Source: Flaviflagellibacter deserti
GTDB lineage: Bacteria; Pseudomonadota; Alphaproteobacteria; Rhizobiales; Methylopilaceae
Direction of reading: 5' to 3'
Assembly (NCBI RefSeq): GCF_042652085.1
Contig: NZ_JBHSJF010000010.1
Location: 1-39,215, forward strand
Length of the DNA: 39,215 nucleotides
Under the pieces are notes generated by a model. It made no database searches. It was not told the DNA's origin and was given only the letters and a program-made list of their open reading frames with translations. The position numbers and the translations under genes were made by a program. Shown piece after piece: positions 24,150 to 32,413 of this stretch; within the stretch, counting starts at the first letter, position 1, and each line of letters starts with the position of its first letter.

Positions 24150-24866
24150 TCAGAGCTCGTCGCCGCGATTTTCCAGTTTCCGCGCCACCGATTCCAGATG
24201 CTGGCGCATCCCCCGGCTCGCGCCGTCGAGATCGCGGTTCTCGATCGCCGTCGCGATCGCTTCATGCTCCGCGAAGCTGTGATGGTCGGGCGAGGGGGCC
24301 TTCAGGTTCGGCCTGAGCCGGCCCCAGACCACGGCCCGGCGCACGGTGTTCAGCGTGTCGAACAGGCCGAGCAAAAGCGTGTTACGCGCCGCCTGCGCCA
24401 CCGCGCGGTGGAAATGATTGTCCCAGTTCTCATACTGCCGCCACGTCTCCGCCTGACGCGACCGGCGCAGGCATAGACGCATCTCCTCGATATCGCCCGA
24501 GGTCGCGTTCATCGCGGCTTCGCGGGCGAGCAGAGGCTCCAGCAGGAGCCGGGTCCGCATCACTTCCGAGGGATTGGTCTGGCTTGCGAGCGTCGAAATG
24601 TCGGCGCTGTCCTCGAGCGGCCGCTGGCCGACGAACGTCCCCTTGCCGACATGGCGCCAGAGATGGCCTTCCGCTTCCAGAACCGCCAGCGCCTTGCGCA
24701 ATTCGCCGCGCGAGACGCCCAGGCTATCGCAGAGCTCGCGCTCCGGCGGCAGGCGCGGATCGGCATCCACGTCCTTCTGCGCAATGAAGGCGCGCAATTG
24801 GGTAAGCGCCGAATGCGCGCTCTGCCGATCAGTGCTGTCGCCGAAATCGGCGATTGGTTTGTCCAT
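24150..24866 (-). CDS. GntR-family regulator, FCD domain
   Basis: A 238-residue FadR-type regulator. The winged helix is at about residues 15-80 (LTQLRAFIAQKDVDADPRLPPERELCDSLGVSRGELRKALAVLEAEG, wing HVGKGTFV); the FCD domain follows with metal-site candidates in WDNHFHRAVAQAARN and the late HEAIATAIENRDLDGA. It is divergent from the ABC/FAH/TTT operon and is its likely repressor. ATG at 24866 is chosen; a TTG at 24878 would put the palindromic operator inside the gene. Confidence 0.9.
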   Translation of the reverse strand: MDKPIADFGDSTDRQSAHSALTQLRAFIAQKDVDADPRLPPERELCDSLGVSRGELRKALAVLEAEGHLWRHVGKGTFVGQRPLEDSADISTLASQTNPSEVMRTRLLLEPLLAREAAMNATSGDIEEMRLCLRRSRQAETWRQYENWDNHFHRAVAQAARNTLLLGLFDTLNTVRRAVVWGRLRPNLKAPSPDHHSFAEHEAIATAIENRDLDGASRGMRQHLESVARKLENRGDEL

Positions 24867-24878
24867 TGGTCTAACCAA
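24866..24878. promoter_or_regulatory. Palindromic GntR operator at the gntR start
   Basis: TTGGTCTAACCAA is a 13-base palindrome (TTGGT, three bases, ACCAA), the classic FadR-subfamily form TGGT-N3-ACCA. It abuts the start codon of the regulator gene and so probably mediates autorepression. Confidence 0.65.
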
Positions 24879-25016
24879 TTCCTGATTGATCGAATGATAT
24901 AAACCAAAGTCGAAGTCAAGGGCAACGGGGCCTTTTCTCCTAATCCGCTGTATAGGCGAGGGGAGGCCTGCCGTGATTTTGCTGTGAATCCGGTTTGACC
25001 GCCCACAAATCGCGTG

Positions 25017-25048
25017 CTAACCAATCATTATAAATGGCCAAATTGGTC
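25017..25048 (+). promoter_or_regulatory. Split copies of the GntR half-sites before the transport operon
   Basis: CTAACCAAT (25017-25025) and ATTGGTC (25042-25048) repeat exactly the two halves of the palindrome at 24866-24878, here in reversed order and 16 bases apart. They lie 30-60 bases before the operon's first gene. A TTGACC (24995-25000) 17 bases upstream of TAACCA (25018-25023) could be the promoter, overlapped by the first half-site. Confidence 0.45.
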
Positions 25049-25077
25049 AAATAATAAATAGCAGGGAAGGAACGTCC

Positions 25078-26067
25078 ATGAGCAGTCTCATCAAAGGTGC
25101 GACTCGGTTTGCGGCAGCGGCAGCCCTCACGGTTGCGATGTCGGGCGTGGCATTGGCCAAGGATACGATCCGCGTGGCCTTCGGCGACATCGCAAGCGTC
25201 GAAAGCCTCAATCTTCTGATCGCCTTCGAGCGCGCCAAGGAGCGCGGCGTCGACGTTCAGAGCACGTTCTTCAAGTCGGAAGATCTCGCCGCGCAGGCGG
25301 TGGTCGGCGGTCAGGCCGATGTCGGTATCGGCACGCCCTATGCGCTGATGCAGAAGGTCAAGGCGCCGATCCGGATGTTCTACCAGATCAGCAATCTGCG
25401 CTTCTATCCGGTGGTCAACACCGAGTTCTACAAGGACTGGAAGGACCTCGACGGCCAAGAATTCGCGGTTCATTCGCGCGGTTCGGGCACCGAGGCGATC
25501 ATGAACCTGATGCAGCAGAAGCACGGCATCAAGTTCGCCCGTTATTCCTACGTCCCTGGCGCCGAAGTCCGCGCCGGCGCGCTGCTGCAGGGCAATGTGA
25601 AGGCCACGATCGTCGATTCCGGCGCGCTTCGCATGATCGAGGAGAAGGGCGGCGGCAAGTACAAGGTCCTCAACATGGAAGGCGTGAACGCGACCGACGA
25701 GGCGCTCTACGCCAACACCGACTTCCTGAAGAAGAACGCGAAGGCCGTGACGATCCTGGTCGAGGAGCTGCTGAAGACGCAGCGCGAGATCAACAAGGAT
25801 CCGAAGACCGTTGTCGCGCTCCGCGAGAAGTACAAGCTGCTTCCCGACCTGCCGAAGGACCTGAACGCCGAGGTCGAGCCTTACTTTGCCGATGCGGTGA
25901 AGGCCAAGCTCTATCCGGATGACGGCGGCAGCGCCGCCGCGGTGAAGAGCGACTTCGATTTCTACACCGTGTCCGGCCAGCTCCAGGGCGATGCCGGTAC
26001 ACTGAAGGAAGCCGATTTCTGGACCTTCGAGCCGCTCGATAACGCCCGCAAGGCGGTTCAGGGCTGA
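25078..26067 (+). CDS. NitT/TauT-type ABC transporter, binding protein
   Basis: A 329-residue periplasmic protein of the SsuA/THI5-like fold. The signal peptide is cleaved near ALA-KDT. The mature start IRVAFGDIASVESLNLLIAFERAKERG, the VVGGQADVGIGTPYALMQ segment and the FAVHSRGSGTEAIMNLMQQ ligand loop are family features. Members bind sulfonates, nitrate, pyrimidine precursors, phthalates or other organic anions. The hydrolase and TTT genes downstream suggest an organic acid. AGGGAAGGAA precedes the ATG. Confidence 0.88.
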   Translation: MSSLIKGATRFAAAAALTVAMSGVALAKDTIRVAFGDIASVESLNLLIAFERAKERGVDVQSTFFKSEDLAAQAVVGGQADVGIGTPYALMQKVKAPIRMFYQISNLRFYPVVNTEFYKDWKDLDGQEFAVHSRGSGTEAIMNLMQQKHGIKFARYSYVPGAEVRAGALLQGNVKATIVDSGALRMIEEKGGGKYKVLNMEGVNATDEALYANTDFLKKNAKAVTILVEELLKTQREINKDPKTVVALREKYKLLPDLPKDLNAEVEPYFADAVKAKLYPDDGGSAAAVKSDFDFYTVSGQLQGDAGTLKEADFWTFEPLDNARKAVQG

Positions 26068-26072
26068 GCCTG

Positions 26073-26921
26073 GTGAGCGCTCAACCCGCCTTTTCGAACA
26101 ACCAGGCGGCCGCGCAAGCGGCCGCCTCTGGAGCCGCCGGAACAACGGCCCCCTCCGCTCGGTCCGGCGGCTCCCTCATTCTCTGGCGGATTGCCTCGGT
26201 GGTGCTGTTCTGCCTGGCATGGGAAGTTGCCGGCCGCATTCCGATCAACGTGGCATTCCCGCCATTCTCGGACGTCGTCGCGGCGTTCGGCCGGATGGTC
26301 GCCGACGGGTCGCTGCCCTCGGCCTTCCTGATCACCTTGCAGCCCCTCGTGATTGGCCTCGTCGTGGCGACCGTGATCGGCATCGTCATGGGCGTCGGGA
26401 TGGGTCTTCGCGATGAGCTCGAATGGGCCGGCGTGCCGGTCTTCGTGGTCATGCAGGCCGCGCCCATGGCGGCCCTCATTCCGCTGATCACCTACGTCTA
26501 TGGCATCGGCCTGACCGCGAAGGTGCTCGCCGTTGTCATCCTGGCGCTGCCGGTGATCGCGCTCAACGGCTACAAGGCCGTGCGCAATGTCAGCCCGTCG
26601 CTTCGGGCGATGTGCCGGTCCTTCCTCGGCAATCGCAGGCAGGAGATATTCAAGATCGTTCTGCCGGATGCCAGCCCGATGATCTTCGCCGGTCTTCGCC
26701 TCGGTATCTCCGCCGGCTTCGTTGGCGTGGTGCTGGCCGAACTCCTGATCACGCCGACTGGTATAGGCGACCTGATCACCTATCACCGCTCGATCGCCGA
26801 CTACGCCGAAATGTACGCGGTGATCGCGACCATCATTCTCTTTTCCGCCGTCACGGTCGGACTGCTCGAGCGTGTCGAAATCGCTCTCTTCCGGCCCGAA
26901 AAGAAGGAACATTCCGCATGA
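26073..26921 (+). CDS. NitT/TauT-type ABC permease, first
   Basis: A 282-residue inner-membrane permease (SsuC/TauC type). An Ala/Ser-rich cytoplasmic N-terminus of about 30 residues precedes six hydrophobic segments; the EAA-type ATPase contact loop is around MCRSFLGNRRQEIFKIVLPDA. Start is GTG at 26073, five bases after the binding protein stop, with a weak ribosome site. It overlaps the ATPase gene by four bases. The operon has a second, different permease, so the channel is probably a heterodimer. Confidence 0.9.
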   Translation: MSAQPAFSNNQAAAQAAASGAAGTTAPSARSGGSLILWRIASVVLFCLAWEVAGRIPINVAFPPFSDVVAAFGRMVADGSLPSAFLITLQPLVIGLVVATVIGIVMGVGMGLRDELEWAGVPVFVVMQAAPMAALIPLITYVYGIGLTAKVLAVVILALPVIALNGYKAVRNVSPSLRAMCRSFLGNRRQEIFKIVLPDASPMIFAGLRLGISAGFVGVVLAELLITPTGIGDLITYHRSIADYAEMYAVIATIILFSAVTVGLLERVEIALFRPEKKEHSA

Positions 26922-27724
26922 CGGCTGCAGTCCGCATGTTGCGCGAAACGACCAAGTCCGACACGGCGCAGCCGATCGTCGAGGTCCGCCACATCTCCAA
27001 GCGCTACGGTTCGAGCGTCGAGGCGCTGCGCGATATCAACCTGACCTTCCCGACCGGCCAGCTGACCAGCCTTCTCGGTCCATCCGGTTGCGGCAAGACC
27101 ACGCTTCTGAAGATCATCGCCGGCCTGCTCGAACCCACGGGCGGCGAGGTGGTTGTAAAGGGCAAGACCGTCACCGGTCCGGGCCCCGAGCGCGCCTTCG
27201 TCTTCCAGGATTTCGCGCTGATGCCGTGGGCGAGCGTGCTGCGCAATGCCGCCTTCGGTCTTGAACTGCAGGGCATCGACAAGAAGAAGCGCGAGGAAAC
27301 CGCGCGCCACTACATCAATCAGGTCGGCCTTTCCGGCTTCGAGAACCGCTATCCGCACGAGCTGTCGGGCGGCATGCGCCAGCGCGTCGGCCTTGCCCGC
27401 GCGCTCGCGGTGAACGCCGATGTGCTTCTGCTCGACGAGCCGTTCAGCGCGGTCGACGAGCAGAACCGCCGCAAGTTCCAGGAAGATCTGCTGCGCCTGC
27501 GCGAAGTGGAGAGGAAGACCCTGATCTTCGTCACCCACTCGATCGAGGAGGCGGTCTACCTCTCCGACCGCATCGTCCTGTTGTCGCCGCGCCCCGGCCG
27601 CGTCTCGGAGATCATCGAGCCGCATGTCGACCGCAGCGGACCGCCGGACCTCATTCGCCGCAACCCGGCCTACCTCGATACCGTCGAGGAAATCTGGCAC
27701 GGCCTTCGCGATTATGCGGACTAG
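26918..27724 (+). CDS. NitT/TauT-type ABC transporter, ATPase
   Basis: A 268-residue SsuB/TauB-type ATPase. Walker A GPSGCGKTT is at residues 54-62, the Q loop in FVFQDFALMPW, signature LSGGMRQRV, Walker B VLLLDEPFSAVDEQ and switch His in FVTHSIEEAVYLSDR. ATG at 26918 overlaps the permease stop. The frame is open for 165 codons upstream, but that stretch lies inside the permease gene and is not protein-like. Confidence 0.94.
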   Translation: MTAAVRMLRETTKSDTAQPIVEVRHISKRYGSSVEALRDINLTFPTGQLTSLLGPSGCGKTTLLKIIAGLLEPTGGEVVVKGKTVTGPGPERAFVFQDFALMPWASVLRNAAFGLELQGIDKKKREETARHYINQVGLSGFENRYPHELSGGMRQRVGLARALAVNADVLLLDEPFSAVDEQNRRKFQEDLLRLREVERKTLIFVTHSIEEAVYLSDRIVLLSPRPGRVSEIIEPHVDRSGPPDLIRRNPAYLDTVEEIWHGLRDYAD

Positions 27725-27733
27725 GGGCAAGCC

Positions 27734-28492
27734 ATGACAATCGCCGGCTACCGCATCCCGCCTCTCGCTTCGCTGATCCTCTGGGCAATCGTCTGGGAGA
27801 TCGTCGGGCGCCTCGGACTTGTCTTCCTCTTCCCGCCGCTCAGCCATGTGGTGATGGAACTCGGGCAGGTGGTGGGTTCCACCACCTTCCTCAACGCCGC
27901 AATCATGACGGTGAAGTGCTTCGTCATCGGCATCGCGCTGTCGATTGCCGTGGGCGTGCTGCTCGGTCTCCTGATGGGCCGGGTCGATGCTGCCGACAAA
28001 CTGCTCGGCATGTGGGTCAACCTGTTCGTCTCGGCGCCGCTGTCGGCGCTCGTGCCGGTCATCATGATCCTGTTCGGCATGGGCGAATCCACGATCATCG
28101 TCACCGTGTTCCTGTTCGCCGTCTGGATCATCGCGCTCGACACACGGGCCGGTGTCCGCGACATGCCGCCGTCGCTGCTCGCGATGGCGAAGTCCTTCGG
28201 CGCCTCACGCTGGCAGGTGCTGACGAAGATCGTCTTCTTCGCGGCGCTGCCGGAAATCCTGGCCGGCATCCGGCTGGGCGTGATTCGCGGCGTGAAGGGC
28301 GTCGTGATCGGCCAGCTGCTGGTCTCGATCATCGGCCTCGGCGAGCTGTTCGAAGTCTATTCGCGCAACTTCCTCATGGAGGAATTCTGGGCGCTCACCC
28401 TCATCGTCTTCGCCTTCGCGCTCGGTGCCGCCGAGCTGATCGCGATGCTTGAACGCAAGATCGATTTCTACGCTGGAGTAAGACACGCATGA
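27734..28492 (+). CDS. NitT/TauT-type ABC permease, second
   Basis: A 252-residue permease of the same class as the one at 26073, with VWEIVGRLGLVFLFPPLSHV early, about six membrane segments and the contact loop MAKSFGASRWQVLTKIVFFAALPE. It follows the ATPase by nine bases and overlaps the hydrolase gene by four (ATGA). Confidence 0.9.
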   Translation: MTIAGYRIPPLASLILWAIVWEIVGRLGLVFLFPPLSHVVMELGQVVGSTTFLNAAIMTVKCFVIGIALSIAVGVLLGLLMGRVDAADKLLGMWVNLFVSAPLSALVPVIMILFGMGESTIIVTVFLFAVWIIALDTRAGVRDMPPSLLAMAKSFGASRWQVLTKIVFFAALPEILAGIRLGVIRGVKGVVIGQLLVSIIGLGELFEVYSRNFLMEEFWALTLIVFAFALGAAELIAMLERKIDFYAGVRHA

Positions 28493-29211
28493 CCCAGGCC
28501 GCCACCCTCTTCGCATCGGTCGACGGCGAATACGTCGTCCCGGTCCCGCCGCTGGCATCATTGCCGGTTCGCGGAACGAAGGCGCGCTTCCCGGTTCGCC
28601 GCATCTATTGCGTCGGCCGCAATTACGCGGCGCACGCCATCGAGATGGGCCACGACCCGAACAAGGAGCCGCCGTTCTTCTTCCAGAAGAACCCGGACAA
28701 CATCATCCTCAGCGGTGAGGCTTTCCCCTATCCACCGAAGACCAGCGACGTGCATTTCGAGATCGAGATGACGGTCGCGCTCGGCAAGGGCGGCAAGGAC
28801 ATCCCGGTCGAGAAGGCGCTCGAATACGTCTTCGGTTACGGCGTCGGCCTCGACATGACCCGCCGTGACCTTCAGGGCGAGGCCAAGGATCTCCGTCGTC
28901 CGTGGGAAGTCGGCAAGGCGTTCGAAGCCTCCGCTCCCTGCACCGAGATCGTCCCGGCCTCCGAGATCGGGCACCCCGAAAAGGGTGCGATCTGGCTCGA
29001 CGTCAATGGCGAGCGCAAGCAGACTGGCGATCTCAACCAGCTGATCTGGAAGGTGCCGGAGATGATCTCCTACCTGTCCGGCCTGTTCACGCTGGCGCCC
29101 GGCGACCTGATCATGTCGGGCACGCCTGCCGGCGTCGGCGCCATCAAGAAGGGCGACGTGATGCGCGGCTACGTCGAGGGCGTGGGCGAACTCCACACCC
29201 CCGTTTCGTAA
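28489..29211 (+). CDS. Fumarylacetoacetate hydrolase family protein (acylpyruvase/fumarylpyruvate hydrolase-like)
   Basis: A 240-residue single-domain enzyme of the FAH fold. The metal site is complete: E91 and E93 (HFEIEM) and D122 (GVGLDMTRRD). RRIYCVGRNYAAHAIEMG, FFFQKNPDN and GTPAGVG (211-217) are typical of short members that cleave C-C bonds of acylpyruvates, such as fumarylpyruvate hydrolase, or decarboxylate oxaloacetate. The C-terminus is slightly short after EGVGELHTPV. Its place between two transporters suggests it acts early on an imported 2,4-dioxo or aromatic-derived acid; the substrate cannot be read from sequence. Confidence 0.88.
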   Translation: MTQAATLFASVDGEYVVPVPPLASLPVRGTKARFPVRRIYCVGRNYAAHAIEMGHDPNKEPPFFFQKNPDNIILSGEAFPYPPKTSDVHFEIEMTVALGKGGKDIPVEKALEYVFGYGVGLDMTRRDLQGEAKDLRRPWEVGKAFEASAPCTEIVPASEIGHPEKGAIWLDVNGERKQTGDLNQLIWKVPEMISYLSGLFTLAPGDLIMSGTPAGVGAIKKGDVMRGYVEGVGELHTPVS

Positions 29212-29228
29212 GTCCACGAGAGTAAAGC

Positions 29229-29253
29229 CCGGCGCTCCCTGCGGGGGCGCCGG
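29229..29253 (+). other. GC-rich stem-loop between FAH and TctC-like genes
   Basis: CCGGCGC and GCGCCGG are perfectly complementary and enclose a further CCC/GGG pairing, in the 93-base gap between two operon genes. No U tract follows, so it is more likely an RNA-stability or processing element than a terminator. Confidence 0.4.
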
Positions 29254-29304
29254 ACAAGACCAAGAGCCAGGCGGCCAAAACGCCGGCGACCCAGGGAGAG
29301 CAGA

Positions 29305-30315
29305 ATGTTCAGCAAGGGTATGACCCGGCGCGGCTTCCTCGCGACCGGCGGCGCGGCTGCGGCCGCTTTCGGTGCTCCGGCGGTGGCCCGGAGCCAGGGG
29401 GCGGCGTTCCCCTCAGACAATATCCAGGTTCTCGTTCCGACCGGCGAAGGCGGCGGCGTCGACCAGGCGGCGCGCGCCTTCACACGCGTCTGGGCGAAGC
29501 ACCTCGGCGCGAACTTCGAATACTCGTATTTCCCCGGCGCCTCGGGCCAGGTCGGCTACGAGGTCTTCATCGGAAAGCGCGAGGCGAACGCATACAATCT
29601 TCTGTTCGGGAACATCGGTCCCGAGATGATCATGTATGCGACCCAGAACGTGAAATATAAGTACCCCGAAGACATCATGTATTTCGGGGCGATCGACTCC
29701 GACGACAGTGTCATCTGGGTCGCGACCAACAGCAAGTTCAAGACGATCAACGACCTCGTCGAAGAGGGCAAGAAGCGCGAGATCACGCTTTCGACCAGCC
29801 GCCTGCCGCATCCCTCGACCATCGGCGCGCTGGCGCTGGCCGATGCCACCGGCATGAAGGTCCGCATGATCCCGTATGGCGGCGGCGGACCCGCCCGTGC
29901 CGCCGCGATCACCGGCGAAGTCGACGGCTGCGCAACCTTCCTGTCGTCCTCGCTGGGCCTATCCGAGCAGGCACGCTTTCTGACCGTTTTCAACGACAAG
30001 AACCGCGCTCCGGACCTCACCAACAACGCCCCGCCGATCAATGAGGCGCTGGGCACCAAACTGCCGACCCTGTCCGGCCAGCGCGCCTGGGCGATCCATC
30101 GTTCGGTGGCGGAGAAGTATCCAGACCGGTTGAAGAAGCTGACCGACACCATGAAGACGGTGTTCGACGATCCGGAATACAAAACGGTCGCCGAGAAGGC
30201 CGGCACGCCGTGGGAGTTCATCCAGTATGCCGACGCGGCGGCCTGCGACGCCTCGGCGAAGGAATTCGCCGAACTCGCCAAGCAGTACAAGACGCTGCTG
30301 TCGGCCGGCAAATGA
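29305..30315 (+). CDS. Tripartite tricarboxylate transporter, binding protein (TctC/Bug family)
   Basis: A 336-residue exported binding protein. The N-terminus has a twin-arginine signal (MTRRGFLATGGAAAAAFG). The mature part starts FPSDNIQVLVPTGEGGGVDQAAR, with the Bug-family loop that binds a carboxylate, and later has VRMIPYGGGGPARAAAITGEVDG. Family members bind di- and tricarboxylates and many aromatic or amino acids. AGGGAGAGCAGA precedes the ATG. The small membrane subunit gene overlaps its stop codon. Confidence 0.9.
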   Translation: MFSKGMTRRGFLATGGAAAAAFGAPAVARSQGAAFPSDNIQVLVPTGEGGGVDQAARAFTRVWAKHLGANFEYSYFPGASGQVGYEVFIGKREANAYNLLFGNIGPEMIMYATQNVKYKYPEDIMYFGAIDSDDSVIWVATNSKFKTINDLVEEGKKREITLSTSRLPHPSTIGALALADATGMKVRMIPYGGGGPARAAAITGEVDGCATFLSSSLGLSEQARFLTVFNDKNRAPDLTNNAPPINEALGTKLPTLSGQRAWAIHRSVAEKYPDRLKKLTDTMKTVFDDPEYKTVAEKAGTPWEFIQYADAAACDASAKEFAELAKQYKTLLSAGK

Positions 30316-30854
30316 GCATGCCCTCCGAGCCCTATGAAGGGCAGGCGCCGGACCCCGGGGATCGGGACCGGCGCGAAGCGACGGGCGGTGACTGGGTTAT
30401 CCCGGCCATCGCCCTCGCATTCACCACCTACTACCTGATCTCGATCCAGGATCTCGTCTGGGAGGCGAAGATCGCGGCCGTGTTCGTCGCGGTCATGCTC
30501 TACCTCCTGATCGGCATCTTCGCGCTGCAGACCGTGTTCGGACTGAAGCGCGGAATGCTGAGGATCGATTTCAGCACGCTTTGGGAAAACGGACCCCTCT
30601 TCCGCATCCGCGTGCTCCTGTTCGGGCTCGCGGTGGCCTCGGTCGCCGCGCTGCCGTGGCTCGGCTTCACGCTGTCGACGTTCGGTTTCCTCCTTGCCGC
30701 CTTCCTCTGGCTTGAACGCATGCCGCCGAAGACGGCCGTCATCACGGCCGGCGCCCTCGCCCTGTCAGGCTACATCCTGTTCATCGCGATCCTCCGTACC
30801 GCATTCCCAATGGGCCCGTTCGAGCTCGCGGTGCGAGCGGTGACCGGCATCTAA
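30312..30854 (+). CDS. Tripartite tricarboxylate transporter, small membrane subunit (TctB family)
   Basis: A 180-residue membrane protein with a polar, charged N-terminus of about 27 residues and four hydrophobic segments (VIPAIALAFTTYYLI, AVFVAVMLYLLIGIFAL, LLFGLAVASVAALPW, ITAGALALSGYILFIAIL), as in TctB. The last two precede LRTAFPMGPFE, a typical end. ATG at 30312 overlaps the TctC-like stop (ATGA); ATG at 30318 is an alternative. Confidence 0.88.
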   Translation: MSMPSEPYEGQAPDPGDRDRREATGGDWVIPAIALAFTTYYLISIQDLVWEAKIAAVFVAVMLYLLIGIFALQTVFGLKRGMLRIDFSTLWENGPLFRIRVLLFGLAVASVAALPWLGFTLSTFGFLLAAFLWLERMPPKTAVITAGALALSGYILFIAILRTAFPMGPFELAVRAVTGI

Positions 30855-30866
30855 CGGACATTCCCG

Positions 30867-32402
30867 ATGGAACCCAGTCTCGGATTTGTCGCCGAACTCT
30901 TCGCGCACGCTCTGTCCTATTGGTGGCTGATCCTGATCGCGACGACGATCGGGATCATCATCGGCGCGATGCCCGGCTTTGGCTCGGCCAACACGATCAT
31001 CATGCTGCTGCCGTTCACGCTGGCGGTGGATGTCGACGTGGCCATGATCTTCATGGTGTCGCTGTTCTGCGCCTCGCAATCGGGAGGCGGCATCACGTCG
31101 ATCTTGCTCAACATACCGGGCAATGGCGGCTCGGCAGCGACCTGTCTCGACGGCTATCCGATGGCCAAGAAGGGGCTCGGTCAACAGGCGCTCGTCCTGT
31201 CCTTCGTCGCCTCGCAGGTCGGCGGCATGGTGACGGCGGGCATGTCGATCTTCCTGCTGCCGTATATGGCGAAGCTCGCCTACTACCTGCACAGCGTCGA
31301 GATGGTCGTGATCGTGCTGTTCGGCATCACATTGATCGCCTCGATCGCATCCGAGAACATGCTGAAGGGCCTGATCGCCGGTGGCCTCGGCCTCCTTATC
31401 GGCGCCATCGGCGCGGACCACATCTATTCGACACCGCGCGCCACGTTCGGCTTCCTCGAACTCTATGACGGCGTGCCGCTCATTCCCGTCCTGATCGGCG
31501 TTTTCGCGATCTCCGAAGCGCTGATCATGATGGAGAGCCGTTCGGTGCTCTCGGAGGAGGGGCTGCAAGTCGTGCGCAGGGCCGGCTGGAAGGAGACGCT
31601 GGAGGGCATCAAATGGGCTTTCCAGCGCACCTGGCTGATGATCTGGACGGCGATCGTCGGCCTCATCATCGGCATCGTGCCCGGCGCCGGCGCGTCCATC
31701 GCGGCCTTCGTCGCCTATCAGCAGGCGCGTCTTTACTCGAAGAGGCCGGAGAAGTTCGGCACGGGCATTCCGGAAGGCGTCATCGCTCCGGAAAGCTCGA
31801 ACAATGGCTGCGCCTCGGGCGATCTCATTCCGCTGCTCGTCATCGGCGTGCCCGGCGGCACCACGGCGGCGGTCATGATGATCGTCATGACCTATCATGG
31901 CGTGCAGCTCGGACCGCGTCTCTTCATCCAGACGCCGGAACTGGGCTACGGCGTGTTCGTGACCATGCTCGTCGCCTATGGCGTGATGCTGTTCACCACG
32001 CTGCCACTGACGCGCTACATCTCGAAGCTGATTCTGATCCCGACGGCGGTTCTCGCGCCCATCATCATCGCCTTCACGATGGTCGGCTCGTTCGCGCCGC
32101 GCGGATACATGTTCGATCTGTGGCTGACGCTCTTGTTCGGCGTGATCGGCTATATCTGCCGCCGCACCGGCTACAACGTCGTCGCGATCCTGATCGGCGT
32201 CATCCTCGGGCCGCTGCTCGAGGCCAATGTCATGCGGGCGCTCCGCATCAGCGGCAATGACCCTCTGGTGTTCTTCTCCTCTCCGGTGGCGAACATCCTC
32301 TGGGCGCTGCTGGCCATCTCGCTGTTCGTTCCGACCTTCGTGCAGTGGCGGAAGAACCGGCAGGCGCGCTCCACGCCGTCCAAGACGGCGGAAGCAATCT
32401 GA
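30867..32402 (+). CDS. Tripartite tricarboxylate transporter, large membrane subunit (TctA family)
   Basis: A 511-residue membrane protein with about 12 hydrophobic segments, the normal size of TctA. The family motif IGAMPGFGSANTIIMLLPFT is near residues 32-51 and its repeat IGIVPGAGASIAAFVAY is in the second half; SGGGITSILLNIPGNGGSAAT is also conserved. It uses an ion gradient and the TctC-like binding protein to import a carboxylate. The preceding small subunit ends 12 bases upstream. Confidence 0.94.
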   Translation: MEPSLGFVAELFAHALSYWWLILIATTIGIIIGAMPGFGSANTIIMLLPFTLAVDVDVAMIFMVSLFCASQSGGGITSILLNIPGNGGSAATCLDGYPMAKKGLGQQALVLSFVASQVGGMVTAGMSIFLLPYMAKLAYYLHSVEMVVIVLFGITLIASIASENMLKGLIAGGLGLLIGAIGADHIYSTPRATFGFLELYDGVPLIPVLIGVFAISEALIMMESRSVLSEEGLQVVRRAGWKETLEGIKWAFQRTWLMIWTAIVGLIIGIVPGAGASIAAFVAYQQARLYSKRPEKFGTGIPEGVIAPESSNNGCASGDLIPLLVIGVPGGTTAAVMMIVMTYHGVQLGPRLFIQTPELGYGVFVTMLVAYGVMLFTTLPLTRYISKLILIPTAVLAPIIIAFTMVGSFAPRGYMFDLWLTLLFGVIGYICRRTGYNVVAILIGVILGPLLEANVMRALRISGNDPLVFFSSPVANILWALLAISLFVPTFVQWRKNRQARSTPSKTAEAI

Positions 32403-32413
32403 ATGGAGTCCGC

